A program made the translations under genes and the position numbers. From Streptomyces sp. HSG2 (GTDB lineage Bacteria > Actinomycetota > Actinomycetes > Streptomycetales > Streptomycetaceae): DNA of 64,000 bases. Below, piece after piece: positions 26,855 through 35,411 of this stretch. The stretch covers positions 2,852,001 to 2,916,000 of the forward strand of contig NZ_CP066801.1 of assembly GCF_016598575.1 (NCBI RefSeq), read 5' to 3'. The notes beneath the pieces were generated by a model that was not told the origin of the DNA, made no database searches, and was given only the letters and a program-made list of their open reading frames with translations. Positions within the stretch are counted from its first letter, which is position 1. Each line of letters opens with the position of its first letter.

Positions 26855-28357
26855 TCAGGGCGCGCGCTCGTGGGCCGCGGGCCCGGCGTGGGTGGTGTGG
26901 CGTGGGGGCCCCTTGGTCACCATCAGCCCGCCGACCAGCGCCGCCAGCAGCATGATCCCGGTGCCCAGCCAGATCGCCACGGTGTAGCCGTGCACCACTC
27001 CCTCCCGGGTGACGAGGTCGCTTCGCGCGGGGTCCGTGAGGTTCGCGGCGATCCAGGACGCGGACGCCGTGGTGGCGACGGTGTTGAGCAGGGCGGTCCC
27101 GATGGAACCGCCGACCTGTTGCACGGTGGTGACGGTGGCCGAGGCGACACCGGAGTCACGCGCGGAGACGTCGGCGGTCGCGGTGGCGAAGACGGTCATG
27201 ACCGTCGCCCCGACCCCCAGACCGATGAGGACGAGCGCGGGCAGGACCTCGGAGGCGTAGGCGGAGTCCGCCCTGATGCGGGTCAGCAGCGACATGCCGG
27301 TCGCGGCGAGCAGCATCCCCGGGACGAGCAGGACCCTCGGGGCGACGCGGTGCAGCAGCCGAGCGGAGATCTGGGTGGAGCCTACGGTGATCGACAGGGT
27401 CAGCGGGAGGAAGGCGAGGCCGGTTCGGACAGGCGGGTAGCCGAGGACGGACTGGAGGTAGTAGGTGAGGAAGAGGAACAGACCGAAGAGCGCGGTGACG
27501 GCCAGCATCAGGGTCACAAGGCACCCGGCCCGGTCGCGGTCCCGAACGATGCGCAGGGGCAACAGCGGCACGGGCGCGCGTGCCTGCCGGAGCACGAAGG
27601 CGGTGAGCAGCAGTGCCGCGCAGCAGAGGCATCCGATGATCAGAGGGTCGACCCAGCCGCGGGTCTCGGCCTCCGCGCAACCGTAGACGAGGGTGACCAA
27701 CCCCCCGCAGCCCAGGAGCGCCCCGGGGACGTCCAGACGCGCGTGGGTGTGCGCCGGTCGGTCCTGTGGCAGGGCGAGACCGCCGGCGAAGGCGACGATG
27801 GCGATCGGCACGTTGACGTACAGGCACCAGCGCCAGTCGAGGTACTCGGTCAGCACACCGCCCAGGAGGAACCCGATGGCGGCTCCGCTGCCGGCCAGGG
27901 CGCCGTAGACGCCGAAGGCCCGGCCTCGTTCCCTCGGGTCGGTGAACGTCGTGGTGAGCAGGGACAGGGCGGCGGGGGCCAGGAGCGCCGCGAACACGCC
28001 TTGGACGGCCCGCGCGCCGAAGAGGGTGGCCGACCCGGTGGCGGCACCGCCGAGGGCCGAGGCGCCGGCGAAGCCCACGAGTCCGATCAGGAAGGCACGC
28101 TTGCGGCCGGCGAGGTCCGCGACTCGTCCGCCGAGCAGGAGCAGCCCCCCGAAGCTCAGGGTGTAGGCGGTGACCACCCACTGCCGGTCTCCGTCGGAGA
28201 TGCCGAGATCGCGTTGGGCGGAGGGGAGGGCGATGTTCACGATCGTCGCGTCGAGGACGACCATCAGCTGGGCGAGGGCGATGACCACCAAGCCCCACCA
28301 CCGGCGCGGATCCGCGTCGGCGGGGACGGCCTCTTCACCCGTTCGGGTGAGTCTCAC
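26855..28357 (-). CDS. DHA2-type MFS exporter (14 TM)
   Basis: A 500-residue drug:H+ antiporter-2 family protein. It begins with LVVIALAQLMVVLDATIVNI, which carries the helix-1 motif D of the family (LDATIVNIALP). Motif A GGRVADLAGRKRAFL lies at about 79-93, and motif C in helix 5 is GALAGSGAAIGFLLGGVL. Such exporters move antibiotics or dyes; the substrate is not deducible. It is convergent with peptide C and divergent from the pentapeptide-repeat gene. The GTG at 28357 has a weak ribosome binding site; it is chosen because it precedes helix 1 by 23 residues. Confidence 0.88.
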   Translation of the reverse strand: MRLTRTGEEAVPADADPRRWWGLVVIALAQLMVVLDATIVNIALPSAQRDLGISDGDRQWVVTAYTLSFGGLLLLGGRVADLAGRKRAFLIGLVGFAGASALGGAATGSATLFGARAVQGVFAALLAPAALSLLTTTFTDPRERGRAFGVYGALAGSGAAIGFLLGGVLTEYLDWRWCLYVNVPIAIVAFAGGLALPQDRPAHTHARLDVPGALLGCGGLVTLVYGCAEAETRGWVDPLIIGCLCCAALLLTAFVLRQARAPVPLLPLRIVRDRDRAGCLVTLMLAVTALFGLFLFLTYYLQSVLGYPPVRTGLAFLPLTLSITVGSTQISARLLHRVAPRVLLVPGMLLAATGMSLLTRIRADSAYASEVLPALVLIGLGVGATVMTVFATATADVSARDSGVASATVTTVQQVGGSIGTALLNTVATTASASWIAANLTDPARSDLVTREGVVHGYTVAIWLGTGIMLLAALVGGLMVTKGPPRHTTHAGPAAHERAP

Positions 28358-28406
28358 TCGGCCAGAACACCACGGATCGCCGGGTGCCGCATCCTTGCTC
28401 GCCGTC

Positions 28407-28454
28407 CACCCGGCCGGGCCCCGCACGCGCCGCCCGGCGGGGCCCGGCCGGGTG
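28407..28454. promoter_or_regulatory. 18-bp-arm perfect inverted repeat in a divergent promoter region
   Basis: Arms 28407-28424 and 28437-28454 are exact complements around a 12-base loop. It lies 50 bases upstream of the exporter start and 26 bases before the pentapeptide gene start, a position where a terminator is unexpected. It could be a transcription attenuator for the pentapeptide gene or an operator. Confidence 0.55.
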
Positions 28455-28480
28455 TCGGTGGCCGGGGGCAGCATGGGGTC

Positions 28481-29215
28481 ATGGCGACTGAGGACGTGGA
28501 GGGCCCGGCGGTGTCGCGGGAGAGGAGCGCCCCGGGGGTGGTGCGACGGGCGCGGCTGCCCGAGGTGCGGCTGCCGCCCCTTGAGGCGTACGGAGGGGCG
28601 GCGCTGAGCCGGGACGGCGACTACGACGGGGTGCGGATCGAGGGGGCCGATCTCGCGGGCCAGGACGGTGCGGGCGCGCGCTTCCTGGACTGCGCGTTGA
28701 CGGCATGCGCGCTGGACGAGACGGTGTTGCGCCGCGCGCGCCTGCTGGATTCGGTGCTGACCGAGGTGCGCGGTGTGGGCACCGACCTCGCCGAGGCCGT
28801 GCTCCGCGACGTCGAATGGGTCGACGCCCGCTTGGGCGGGGTCGCGCTGCACGGGGCGACGCTGGAGCGGGTGCTGGTCCGGGGCGGCAAGTGGGACTGC
28901 GCGAACTTCCGCGGCGCCCGGATGAGGGACGTGACGTTCGAGGGGTGTGTGCTGGTGGAGCCCGACTTCGGCGGCGCCCGGCTGGAGCGGGTGCGGTTCG
29001 CGGACTGCGCGGTACGCGGCGCCGACCTGACCGCGGCGACCTGCGGCGACGTCGATCTACGGGGTGCCCGGCCGTTGGAGATCGCCCATGGGTTCGACCG
29101 GCTCGCGGGCACGGTGATCAGTCCGGCCCAGATGCTGGATCTGGCTCCGGCGTTGGCGGCCCGGCTCGGGGTCCGCGTGCTGGCGGAGGGGGCGACGCCG
29201 GAGGGGGGCGGGTGA
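28481..29215 (+). CDS. Pentapeptide-repeat protein
   Basis: A 244-residue protein whose residues about 45-200 repeat every five positions in the A(D/N)LXX/(R/C)F manner (for example IEGADLAGQDGAGARFLDCA and CANFRGARMRDVTFEG). This would build a right-handed quadrilateral beta helix. Pentapeptide proteins include DNA-mimicking gyrase protectors such as Qnr and MfpA, and many of unknown role. The last ~40 residues (TVISPAQMLDLAPALAARLG) form a helix. The neighbouring exporter gene is divergent. ATG chosen; no strong ribosome binding site. Confidence 0.85.
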   Translation: MATEDVEGPAVSRERSAPGVVRRARLPEVRLPPLEAYGGAALSRDGDYDGVRIEGADLAGQDGAGARFLDCALTACALDETVLRRARLLDSVLTEVRGVGTDLAEAVLRDVEWVDARLGGVALHGATLERVLVRGGKWDCANFRGARMRDVTFEGCVLVEPDFGGARLERVRFADCAVRGADLTAATCGDVDLRGARPLEIAHGFDRLAGTVISPAQMLDLAPALAARLGVRVLAEGATPEGGG

Positions 29216-29283
29216 GCGGGCGTCCGGCCCCGGTCTCGCCGCTTCACCGCCCCGGCGGGCGCGCGTCGGGGGGCGCGTCCCTG

Positions 29284-29784
29284 TCAGGGCAGGCGGGGGA
29301 AGCGTGCCTGGAGGGTCCAGAGTGCCGGGTTGTCGGCGAGGTCCTCGTGCAGATCGATCAGGTCGGCGACCAGATCGTGCAGGAAGTCCCGGGCCTCCCG
29401 GCGAAGCTCGGAGTGCGGGAAGGACAGCGGTGGCTCGGTGGTCGGGAGCCACTCGGCGTCGATGTCGACCCAGCCGAAGCGGCGCTCGAACAGCAGCCGG
29501 TCGCTGGACTCGGTGAAGTCCAGCTCGGCCCGCTGCGGCCGGGAGGCCCGGGAGCCGGCCGGATCCCGGTCCAGGTGTTCCACGATGTCGCACAACGCCC
29601 AGGCGAAGTCGAGCACGGGCACCCATCCCCAGGCCGTGGAGACCTCACGGTCCGAGCGGGTGTCCGCGAGATGGACGTCGCCGCAGAACAGGTCGTGGCG
29701 CAGGGTCCGCACGTCGGCGCGCCGGTAGTCGGTCTGCGGCGGGTCGGGGAAGCGGTTGGCGAGGGCGTAGCCGATGTCGAGCAC
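29284..29784 (-). CDS. Uncharacterised protein
   Basis: A 166-residue soluble protein with Asp/Trp-rich patches (STAWGWVPVLDFAWALCDIV, WVDIDAEWLP) and a helical C-terminus (DFLHDLVADLIDLHEDL). It resembles a family of Streptomyces proteins of unknown function (DUF7878-type, from memory). The GTG at 29784 must be the start or lie upstream of it, because an in-frame TGA occurs five codons earlier. No ribosome binding site is obvious. It faces the M1 peptidase gene divergently. Confidence 0.65.
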   Translation of the reverse strand: MLDIGYALANRFPDPPQTDYRRADVRTLRHDLFCGDVHLADTRSDREVSTAWGWVPVLDFAWALCDIVEHLDRDPAGSRASRPQRAELDFTESSDRLLFERRFGWVDIDAEWLPTTEPPLSFPHSELRREARDFLHDLVADLIDLHEDLADNPALWTLQARFPRLP

Positions 29785-29943
29785 CGGGTGATGGTGTCAT
29801 GCCGCCGTGTCCGCCCCGCCGCGGGTGCGGCGGGCACGGTCCGGAGGGCCGGAGACCCGGGAGCCCGGGGAGGCGGGGTGTCCGGGTGCGTCGCCGGGGC
29901 GTCGCCTCGGGCCGTCGCGGGGGCCGGGGCCTAGGATCGCGGC

Positions 29944-31350
29944 GTGCGTCTTCGTCGTCGATCCGCCCTGGTCGCCGCCGCCTCGGTCGTTCTCTCGGCA
30001 TGCGGCGGCGGGAGTGGGTCCGCCGGAGCCCCGGGCGGCTCCGGCGTGGGCGACCCCTACTTCCCGCTGGCGGGAAATGGCGGATACGACGTGGCCCACT
30101 ACGCCCTCGATCTCGACTACGACCCCGACCGGCGACATGTGGCCGGGCAGGCCACGCTCACCGCGCGCGCCACGGAGAAGCTGCCCGCCTTCAACCTGGA
30201 CCTGGAGGGGCTGGAGGTGGCGGGGGTCGTCGTGGACGGGGTCGAGGCCCGCTTCGACCGTGCGGGCCAGGAGCTCACGGTCCGCCCGGCCGATCCCGTC
30301 GACCGGGGCGAGACGTTCCGCGTCACGATCCGGTACGCGGGCCGTCCGGTGACCGTCACCGACCCGGACGGATCGCGGGAGGGGTGGCTGCCCACCGAGG
30401 ACGGGGCGCTGGCCCTCGGTCAGCCCGTCGGTTCGGCGGCGTGGTTCCCCGGCAACCACCATCCCTCGGACAAGGCGACCTACGACGTGGCGGTGTCGGT
30501 GCCCGAGGGCCTCGCCGTGGTCTCGAACGGCGAGCCCGCCGGGACACGGACCGTCGACGGTCGGACCCGGTACGCCTGGCGCACCGAGGAGCCGATGGCC
30601 GGCTACCTGGCCATGTTGGCGATCGGGCGGTGGGAGATCGAGCGTTCCCGGACGGCCGACGGGCTGCCGATCGTCACCGCCGTCGACCCGGACCAGGCGG
30701 CGCAGGCCGCTCCGGTGCTGGCGCGGATCCCCGAGGTGCTGTCCTGGGCGGAGGAGATCTTCGGCCCGTACCCGTTCTCCTCGGCCGGGGCGGTGGTCGA
30801 TCGACCGGCGGACGTGGGGTACGCGTTGGAGACGCAGGGTCGGCCGGTCTTCCCCGGCGCCCCGGACATCGTCCTGCTCGTCCACGAGTTGGCGCATCAG
30901 TGGTTCGGCGACTCCGTCTCGCCCAGGACCTGGCGCGACATGTGGCTCAACGAGGGTTTCGCCACCTACGCGGAGTGGTTGTGGCAGGAGGAGCACGGAG
31001 GGGACAGCGCCGAGCGGACCTTCCGCGCGCTCTTGGCCGGCGACCACTTCGAGGATCCCGCGGCCGACGCGGCGGTCTGGGCGTTTCCCCCGGCCGAGCC
31101 GCCGGGCGCGGCGGACATCTCCGCGGCCCCGGTCTACCAGAGGGGCGCGATGGTGCTGCACCGGATCCGGCAGGAGGTCGGGGACGACGCCTTCCGGGAG
31201 TCGGTCCGGGGGTGGGCCGCGGCGCACCGGCACGGCAACGCGGACACGGAGGACTTCGTGGCCCATGTCGAACGGGGCGCGCCGGACGTCGACTTCACGG
31301 AGATCTGGGAGCGCTGGCTGTACGGCGAGGGGAGGCCGGCCGCTCCGTGA
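29944..31350 (+). CDS. M1 family metallopeptidase, lipoprotein
   Basis: A 468-residue zinc aminopeptidase-like lipoprotein. The lipobox is LSAC (Cys20), followed by a Gly/Ser linker. The N-terminal beta domain begins with YDVAHYALDLDYDP. The catalytic domain has HELAHQ (His314, Glu315, His318) and the third zinc ligand Glu337 in NEGFATYAEW. Instead of the classical GAMEN loop it has GYALETQGRPVF, as in the short secreted M1 group of actinomycetes. The C-terminal helical domain is short. It is presumably anchored outside and hydrolyses peptides. Confidence 0.9.
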   Translation: MRLRRRSALVAAASVVLSACGGGSGSAGAPGGSGVGDPYFPLAGNGGYDVAHYALDLDYDPDRRHVAGQATLTARATEKLPAFNLDLEGLEVAGVVVDGVEARFDRAGQELTVRPADPVDRGETFRVTIRYAGRPVTVTDPDGSREGWLPTEDGALALGQPVGSAAWFPGNHHPSDKATYDVAVSVPEGLAVVSNGEPAGTRTVDGRTRYAWRTEEPMAGYLAMLAIGRWEIERSRTADGLPIVTAVDPDQAAQAAPVLARIPEVLSWAEEIFGPYPFSSAGAVVDRPADVGYALETQGRPVFPGAPDIVLLVHELAHQWFGDSVSPRTWRDMWLNEGFATYAEWLWQEEHGGDSAERTFRALLAGDHFEDPAADAAVWAFPPAEPPGAADISAAPVYQRGAMVLHRIRQEVGDDAFRESVRGWAAAHRHGNADTEDFVAHVERGAPDVDFTEIWERWLYGEGRPAAP

Positions 31351-31478
31351 GGGCCTCCGCCGCCGGGTGGGCGGGGCGCGGGGACGGCGCGGGCCCGCCG
31401 TCGGGGACCGAGGGGGTGTCGGGCGCGCGGGGCACCCGTGTCCTTCCTCGGTCTCCGCGCGGCGGGCCCGCGGCGGTG

Positions 31479-32054
31479 TCAGACGTTGACGCCGAAGTCC
31501 TGGGCGATGCCGACCAGGCCGGAGGCGTAACCCTGGCCGACGGCGCGGAACTTCCACTCGGCGCCGTTGCGGTACAGCTCGCCGAAGACCATCGCCGTCT
31601 CCGTCGCCGCGTCCTCGGAGAGGTCGTAGCGGGCGATCTCGGTGCCGCCCGCCTGGTTGACGATGCGGATGTAGGCGTTTCGGACCTGGCCGAAGTTCTG
31701 GCCGCGGTTCTCGGCGTCGTAGATGGAGACGGGGAAGACGATCTTGTCGACGTCGGCCGGGAGGCCGGAGAGGTTGACGTTGATCGCCTCGTCGTCGCCG
31801 GCGCCCTCGCCGGTCCGGTTGTCGCCGGTGTGCACGATGGTGTTGTCGGGCGTCTGCTTGTTGTTGAAGAAGACGAAGTGCGCGTCGGAGTAGACGCGTC
31901 CCTGGTCGTTGACGGCGATGGCGGAGGCGTCGAGGTCGAAGTCGGTGCCCGTGGTGGTGCGGACGTCCCAGCCGAGGCCCACGGTGACGGCGGTCAGGCC
32001 CGGAGCCTCCTTGGTGAGCGAGACGTTGCCACCCTTGGACAGGCTTACAGCCAT
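31479..32054 (-). CDS. TerD family protein
   Basis: A 191-residue stress protein of the TerD/CABP family, calcium-binding beta sandwiches linked to tellurite resistance and, in Streptomyces, to development and calcium signalling. Conserved stretches are [18 protein letters not shown], the metal-site [20 protein letters not shown] and the duplicated DDEAINVNL acidic motif. Streptomyces genomes carry many paralogues; this one stands alone. The start ATG follows GGGAAGGGAC. The member type (TerD or TerE) cannot be assigned. Confidence 0.9.
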   Translation of the reverse strand: MAVSLSKGGNVSLTKEAPGLTAVTVGLGWDVRTTTGTDFDLDASAIAVNDQGRVYSDAHFVFFNNKQTPDNTIVHTGDNRTGEGAGDDEAINVNLSGLPADVDKIVFPVSIYDAENRGQNFGQVRNAYIRIVNQAGGTEIARYDLSEDAATETAMVFGELYRNGAEWKFRAVGQGYASGLVGIAQDFGVNV

Positions 32055-32207
32055 TGTTGGGAGTCCCTTCCCTCGTGTGCGTACGGCATGAAGCTACAAC
32101 TCCCCGTGGGAACGTCGGAGGGCGCGCGCAAGGTTCCGGATGCGGGCACCTTCCTCGCGGTGGATTCCCGGGTGACGTGGACCGCTCGTCGGAGGGAGGA
32201 TGGGGGC

Positions 32208-32636
32208 ATGTCCGGTCCCCACGTCATCCGCAGCTCCGTCGTCCTGCCCGAGGCGGAGTTGGAGTGGCGGTTCTCGCGTTCCTCGGGGCCCGGGGGGCAG
32301 CACGTCAACACCACGGACTCCCGGGTGGAGGTCCGTTTCGACCTCGCGCGCACTCGGGCGCTGCCCGAGGTGTGGAAGCGGCGTGCGTTGGAGCGACTGG
32401 CCGGGCGACTGACCGACGGGGTCGTCAGTGTCCGCGCTTCCGAGCATCGTTCGCAGTTTCGCAATCGTGAGGCCGCGGCCGTGCGGTTGGCGGCGTTGCT
32501 GGCGGAGGCGAGCGCGCCCCCGCCGCGGGCTCGCAGGCCGACCCGGGTGCCCCGAGGGGTCGACGAGCGTCGGCTGCGGGAGAAGAAGCGGCGTTCCCAG
32601 ACCAAGCGGGGTCGTTCTCCGAAGGACTGGGGCTGA
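32208..32636 (+). CDS. arfB: Alternative ribosome-rescue factor ArfB
   Basis: Peptidyl-tRNA hydrolase that frees ribosomes stalled without a stop codon. The 142-residue protein has the RF-1-like catalytic loop SSGPGGQHVNTTDSRVEV with GGQ at 29-31, and a basic tail (REKKRRSQTKRGRSPKDWG) that would enter the empty mRNA channel. These two features define the ArfB/YaeJ group. ATG 32208 has GGAGGGAGG 8 bases upstream. The gene is divergent from terD. Confidence 0.93.
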   Translation: MSGPHVIRSSVVLPEAELEWRFSRSSGPGGQHVNTTDSRVEVRFDLARTRALPEVWKRRALERLAGRLTDGVVSVRASEHRSQFRNREAAAVRLAALLAEASAPPPRARRPTRVPRGVDERRLREKKRRSQTKRGRSPKDWG

Positions 32637-32677
32637 CCCGGCCGGGGGTCCCGGGGGCGGGAGCGCTCGCGTGGGGG

Positions 32678-33268
32678 TCAGTCCAGGTGCCGGTAGCGGC
32701 CCCGGAAGTACGTCAGCGGGCGGCCCTCGGCGTTCGGGAGCGCGGCGGCCAGGACCCGGCCGACGACGAGTGTGTGGTCGCCCGCCCGCACCCGTTGTTC
32801 CGTCCGGCACTCCAGCGTCGCGAGGGCTCCGGACACCAGGGGCGCCCCGGAGACGGCCCCGCGGACCCGGGGGATGTCCTGGAACAGCAACCGGTCGCTG
32901 ACCCGTCCCTTCATCGCGAATCGGCCGGCGATGTGGCGTTGGTTCTCGGCGAGTACCGAGACCGCCCAGTGTGGCCGCTCGGCGAGGAGGTCGTCCATCC
33001 GTGAACCCTCGCGCAGGCTGACCAGGACCAGTGGCGGGTCGAGGGAGACGGACAGGAAGGCGGTGGCCGTCATGCCGACGTCCTCGCCGCTCGGCGCGTT
33101 CGGGTCGTCCGGGTCGAGCGGGGGCTCCTGCGCGGTCACCAGGACCACACCCGAGGCGAGTCGGGAGAGGGCGGTGCGGAACTCGTCGTCGCTCACCCCC
33201 TCAGGATGCCCCTGATCCGGGGTCGGGAGGAGGGTGACGGGGAGGGCGGCGGTGGGAGTGTTCGACAC
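32678..33268 (-). CDS. Flavin reductase family protein
   Basis: A 196-residue FMN-binding split-barrel protein of the HpaC/ActVB type, which supplies reduced flavin to a monooxygenase or acts as a reductase. It shows SRLASGVVLVTAQ, then MTATAFLSVSLDPPLVLVSL with the typical T-A-x-F/S-x-S flavin loop, and a C-terminal GDHTLVVGRVLAA. The first ~25 residues are disordered. No partner oxygenase is near. The GTG at 33268 is chosen from the conserved start; its ribosome binding site is weak. Confidence 0.85.
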   Translation of the reverse strand: MSNTPTAALPVTLLPTPDQGHPEGVSDDEFRTALSRLASGVVLVTAQEPPLDPDDPNAPSGEDVGMTATAFLSVSLDPPLVLVSLREGSRMDDLLAERPHWAVSVLAENQRHIAGRFAMKGRVSDRLLFQDIPRVRGAVSGAPLVSGALATLECRTEQRVRAGDHTLVVGRVLAAALPNAEGRPLTYFRGRYRHLD

Positions 33269-33629
33269 GCCGCCACCGTAGTTCGCCGCGCGGGGGCTCG
33301 GCATCGGTCCCGGGGCGGGGTGATGGTCTAGGGCCGTGGTCGGAGGCCGACGACCGGAGGGGCGAGCGGCGACGCGGTCGGAGTGGGGCGTCGGGTGTGC
33401 GCGCATTCCCCATCGGCGCTCAGTCGACACATAGCCGATGCGCAAGAACCTCACACAATTGTTCATCTTTCGCTGTGACTTGAGACACAAGGGGTGAGAA
33501 TTGTTGACCCTGTGTGCCGAGTGCGGAGCGCGCTGTGATTCAGTGGCGGGGAGGCCACAAGGGCACCGCAGGAACAAGGCGCCGCCACCATCCCTTGAAT
33601 CGCTGCGGTGTCTCGGGGGGAGGGCGAGC
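33269..33629. other. Divergent region between the flavin reductase gene and cdgB
   Basis: About 360 bases holding the promoter region of cdgB, including the BldD-like site at 33505-33517 and AT-rich AATTGTT repeats at about 33459 and 33499. I see no gene. Open frames extending cdgB upstream are not supported by protein features. Confidence 0.5.
33505..33517 (+). promoter_or_regulatory. Candidate BldD binding site upstream of cdgB
   Basis: TGACCCTGTGTGC matches the BldD pseudo-palindrome TNACNC(A/T)GNGTNA at every fixed position except the last (C for A). BldD, a c-di-GMP-dependent developmental repressor, is known to bind the cdgB promoter in S. coelicolor. Confidence 0.6.
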
Positions 33630-35297
33630 GTGGAGACCGACTCGGAGCCGTATGTGCGCCTCGCGTCCCTGCGGCGGCTGCACCAGGCCATGGCCGACAT
33701 GAACACGGCCCGCAGCCTGGCCGACACCCTGCAGACCGTGGCCGACGGCGTCGTCCAGGCCCTCGGATACGAGCTGGCCTGCGTCAACCTGGTGCGACCC
33801 GACGGCGACCTGGTCGTCGCCGCCTTCGCCGGCAACCAGGCCGCGGAGGCCCTGGTCACCGGTCGGGTCGGCTCCCGCGCCTCCTGGGAGCGCAGGCTCA
33901 CCATGGGGGAGCGGTGGGGCGACCTGGTCTACATCCCTCACACGGAGGGGTGGGTCCTCGACGACGACGACGTCCCGCAGTGGTACACCGACGGTCCCGG
34001 CCCGCGCTTCGAGGACGAGTGGCACCCCGCCGACCGGCTCTTCGCCCCGATGTACGAGCCCTGCGCGCACGGCGCGTCCAGCGGCGAGCTGGTCGGCGTG
34101 CTGTCCGTGGACAAGCCGCGCAACGGTCGCCGCCCCGGGGCCTGGGGGCGCGAGGCGCTCCAGATGTACGCCTTCCAGGCCGCCATAGCCGTCAACAACG
34201 CCCGGCTCCGTTCCAACATGCAACGGGCCCTGATCCGCCTGGAACGCGAGCAGCAGGCTCTGCGGGCCAGCGAGGAAAGCTTCCGGCAGGCCTTCGAGCA
34301 CGCCCCCTCGGGCATGGCCGTGGCCGAGATCGGCGGGGACCAGCACGGCCGGATACTGCGGACCAACGACGCCCTGTGCCGACTGTTGGGCCGCACCGCC
34401 TCCGCCGTGCGGCGCCACTCCTTCTCCGACCTGGTCCACCCCGAGGACGTCGGCACCCTGCTGAGGTCGGCCGCCGAGGGCGGACGCGCCGAGCTGCGCC
34501 TCGGGCGCCGGGACGGCACGTACGTCTGGGTCTCGATCCGCAACAGCGTCGTGGCGGACGCCGCCGACGGGCCGCGGTTCCTGCTCACCCACGTCGAGGA
34601 CATAGAGGACCGCAAACGCCGGGAGATCCAGCTCGCCCACCGGGCCTCGCACGACTCCCTGACCGGCCTGCCCAACTCCTCCGAACTGCGCGCCCGACTC
34701 GCGGGCCGCCTCTGCGCACGCCCCCGGACGGCCCCCTCCGCGGTCGACGCGGTGGACGCCGCCTACGGGGACGTCGTCCACGACGCGGACGGCCGGCGCT
34801 TCGTCTTCCCGCCCGGCCCCGACCCCCACGCCGGGTACGGCCGGCACACGCACACCGTCGCCCCGGGCGGCGACCGAGGGCACCACGTCGACGACGGGAC
34901 GAAGGGGCTCGCGGTCCTCTTCTGCGACCTGGACGGCTTCAAGTCGATCAACGACCGGTACGGGCACACCGCCGGTGACACGGTGCTGGTCGAGGTGGCC
35001 CGACGGCTCACGGCGGGCGTCCGGGACGGCGACACCGTCGCCCGACTCGGCGGTGACGAGTTCGTCATCCTGGCCGACGGGCTCGGCCTGGCCGACGCCC
35101 AGGACCTCGCCGTACGGCTCCGCAACGAGATCATCCAGCCGATCCGCGCCGAGGGCCGGCCCGTCCGGGTGGGGGCCAGCTTCGGCATCGGATGGGCCGA
35201 GTGCGGCATGACCGCGGACGAGGTGCTGAGATCCGCCGACGAGCGGATGTACGTCGAGAAACGCTCCCGCCCCCGGCAGCACCGACGGGCCGGCTGA
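33630..35297 (+). CDS. cdgB: GAF-PAS-GGDEF diguanylate cyclase CdgB
   Basis: Makes c-di-GMP, the BldD co-ligand that blocks the switch from vegetative growth to sporulation. The 555-residue protein has an N-terminal GAF domain (about 20-195), a linking helix, a PAS/PAC domain (about 210-325, FRQAFEHAPSGMAVAEIGG) and a GGDEF domain. The active site RLGGDEFVIL is intact (Gly474-Phe478), and the inhibitory I-site RDGD stands five residues before it. A variable insert of about 65 residues splits the GGDEF domain after HDSLTGLPN. The GTG start follows GGGGGGAGGG; this start removes a poorly coding upstream extension. Confidence 0.93.
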   Translation: METDSEPYVRLASLRRLHQAMADMNTARSLADTLQTVADGVVQALGYELACVNLVRPDGDLVVAAFAGNQAAEALVTGRVGSRASWERRLTMGERWGDLVYIPHTEGWVLDDDDVPQWYTDGPGPRFEDEWHPADRLFAPMYEPCAHGASSGELVGVLSVDKPRNGRRPGAWGREALQMYAFQAAIAVNNARLRSNMQRALIRLEREQQALRASEESFRQAFEHAPSGMAVAEIGGDQHGRILRTNDALCRLLGRTASAVRRHSFSDLVHPEDVGTLLRSAAEGGRAELRLGRRDGTYVWVSIRNSVVADAADGPRFLLTHVEDIEDRKRREIQLAHRASHDSLTGLPNSSELRARLAGRLCARPRTAPSAVDAVDAAYGDVVHDADGRRFVFPPGPDPHAGYGRHTHTVAPGGDRGHHVDDGTKGLAVLFCDLDGFKSINDRYGHTAGDTVLVEVARRLTAGVRDGDTVARLGGDEFVILADGLGLADAQDLAVRLRNEIIQPIRAEGRPVRVGASFGIGWAECGMTADEVLRSADERMYVEKRSRPRQHRRAG

Positions 35298-35411
35298 CCG
35301 CCCGCCGCACGCCGAGAGGGGGCGGGAGTCACCCTTTCGGGGCATGGGTAACGGGTAGGCTCGCCCTCTCAGCACTCGCCAAAGCACCGCACCCGGTTAG
35401 GAGACCAAGGG

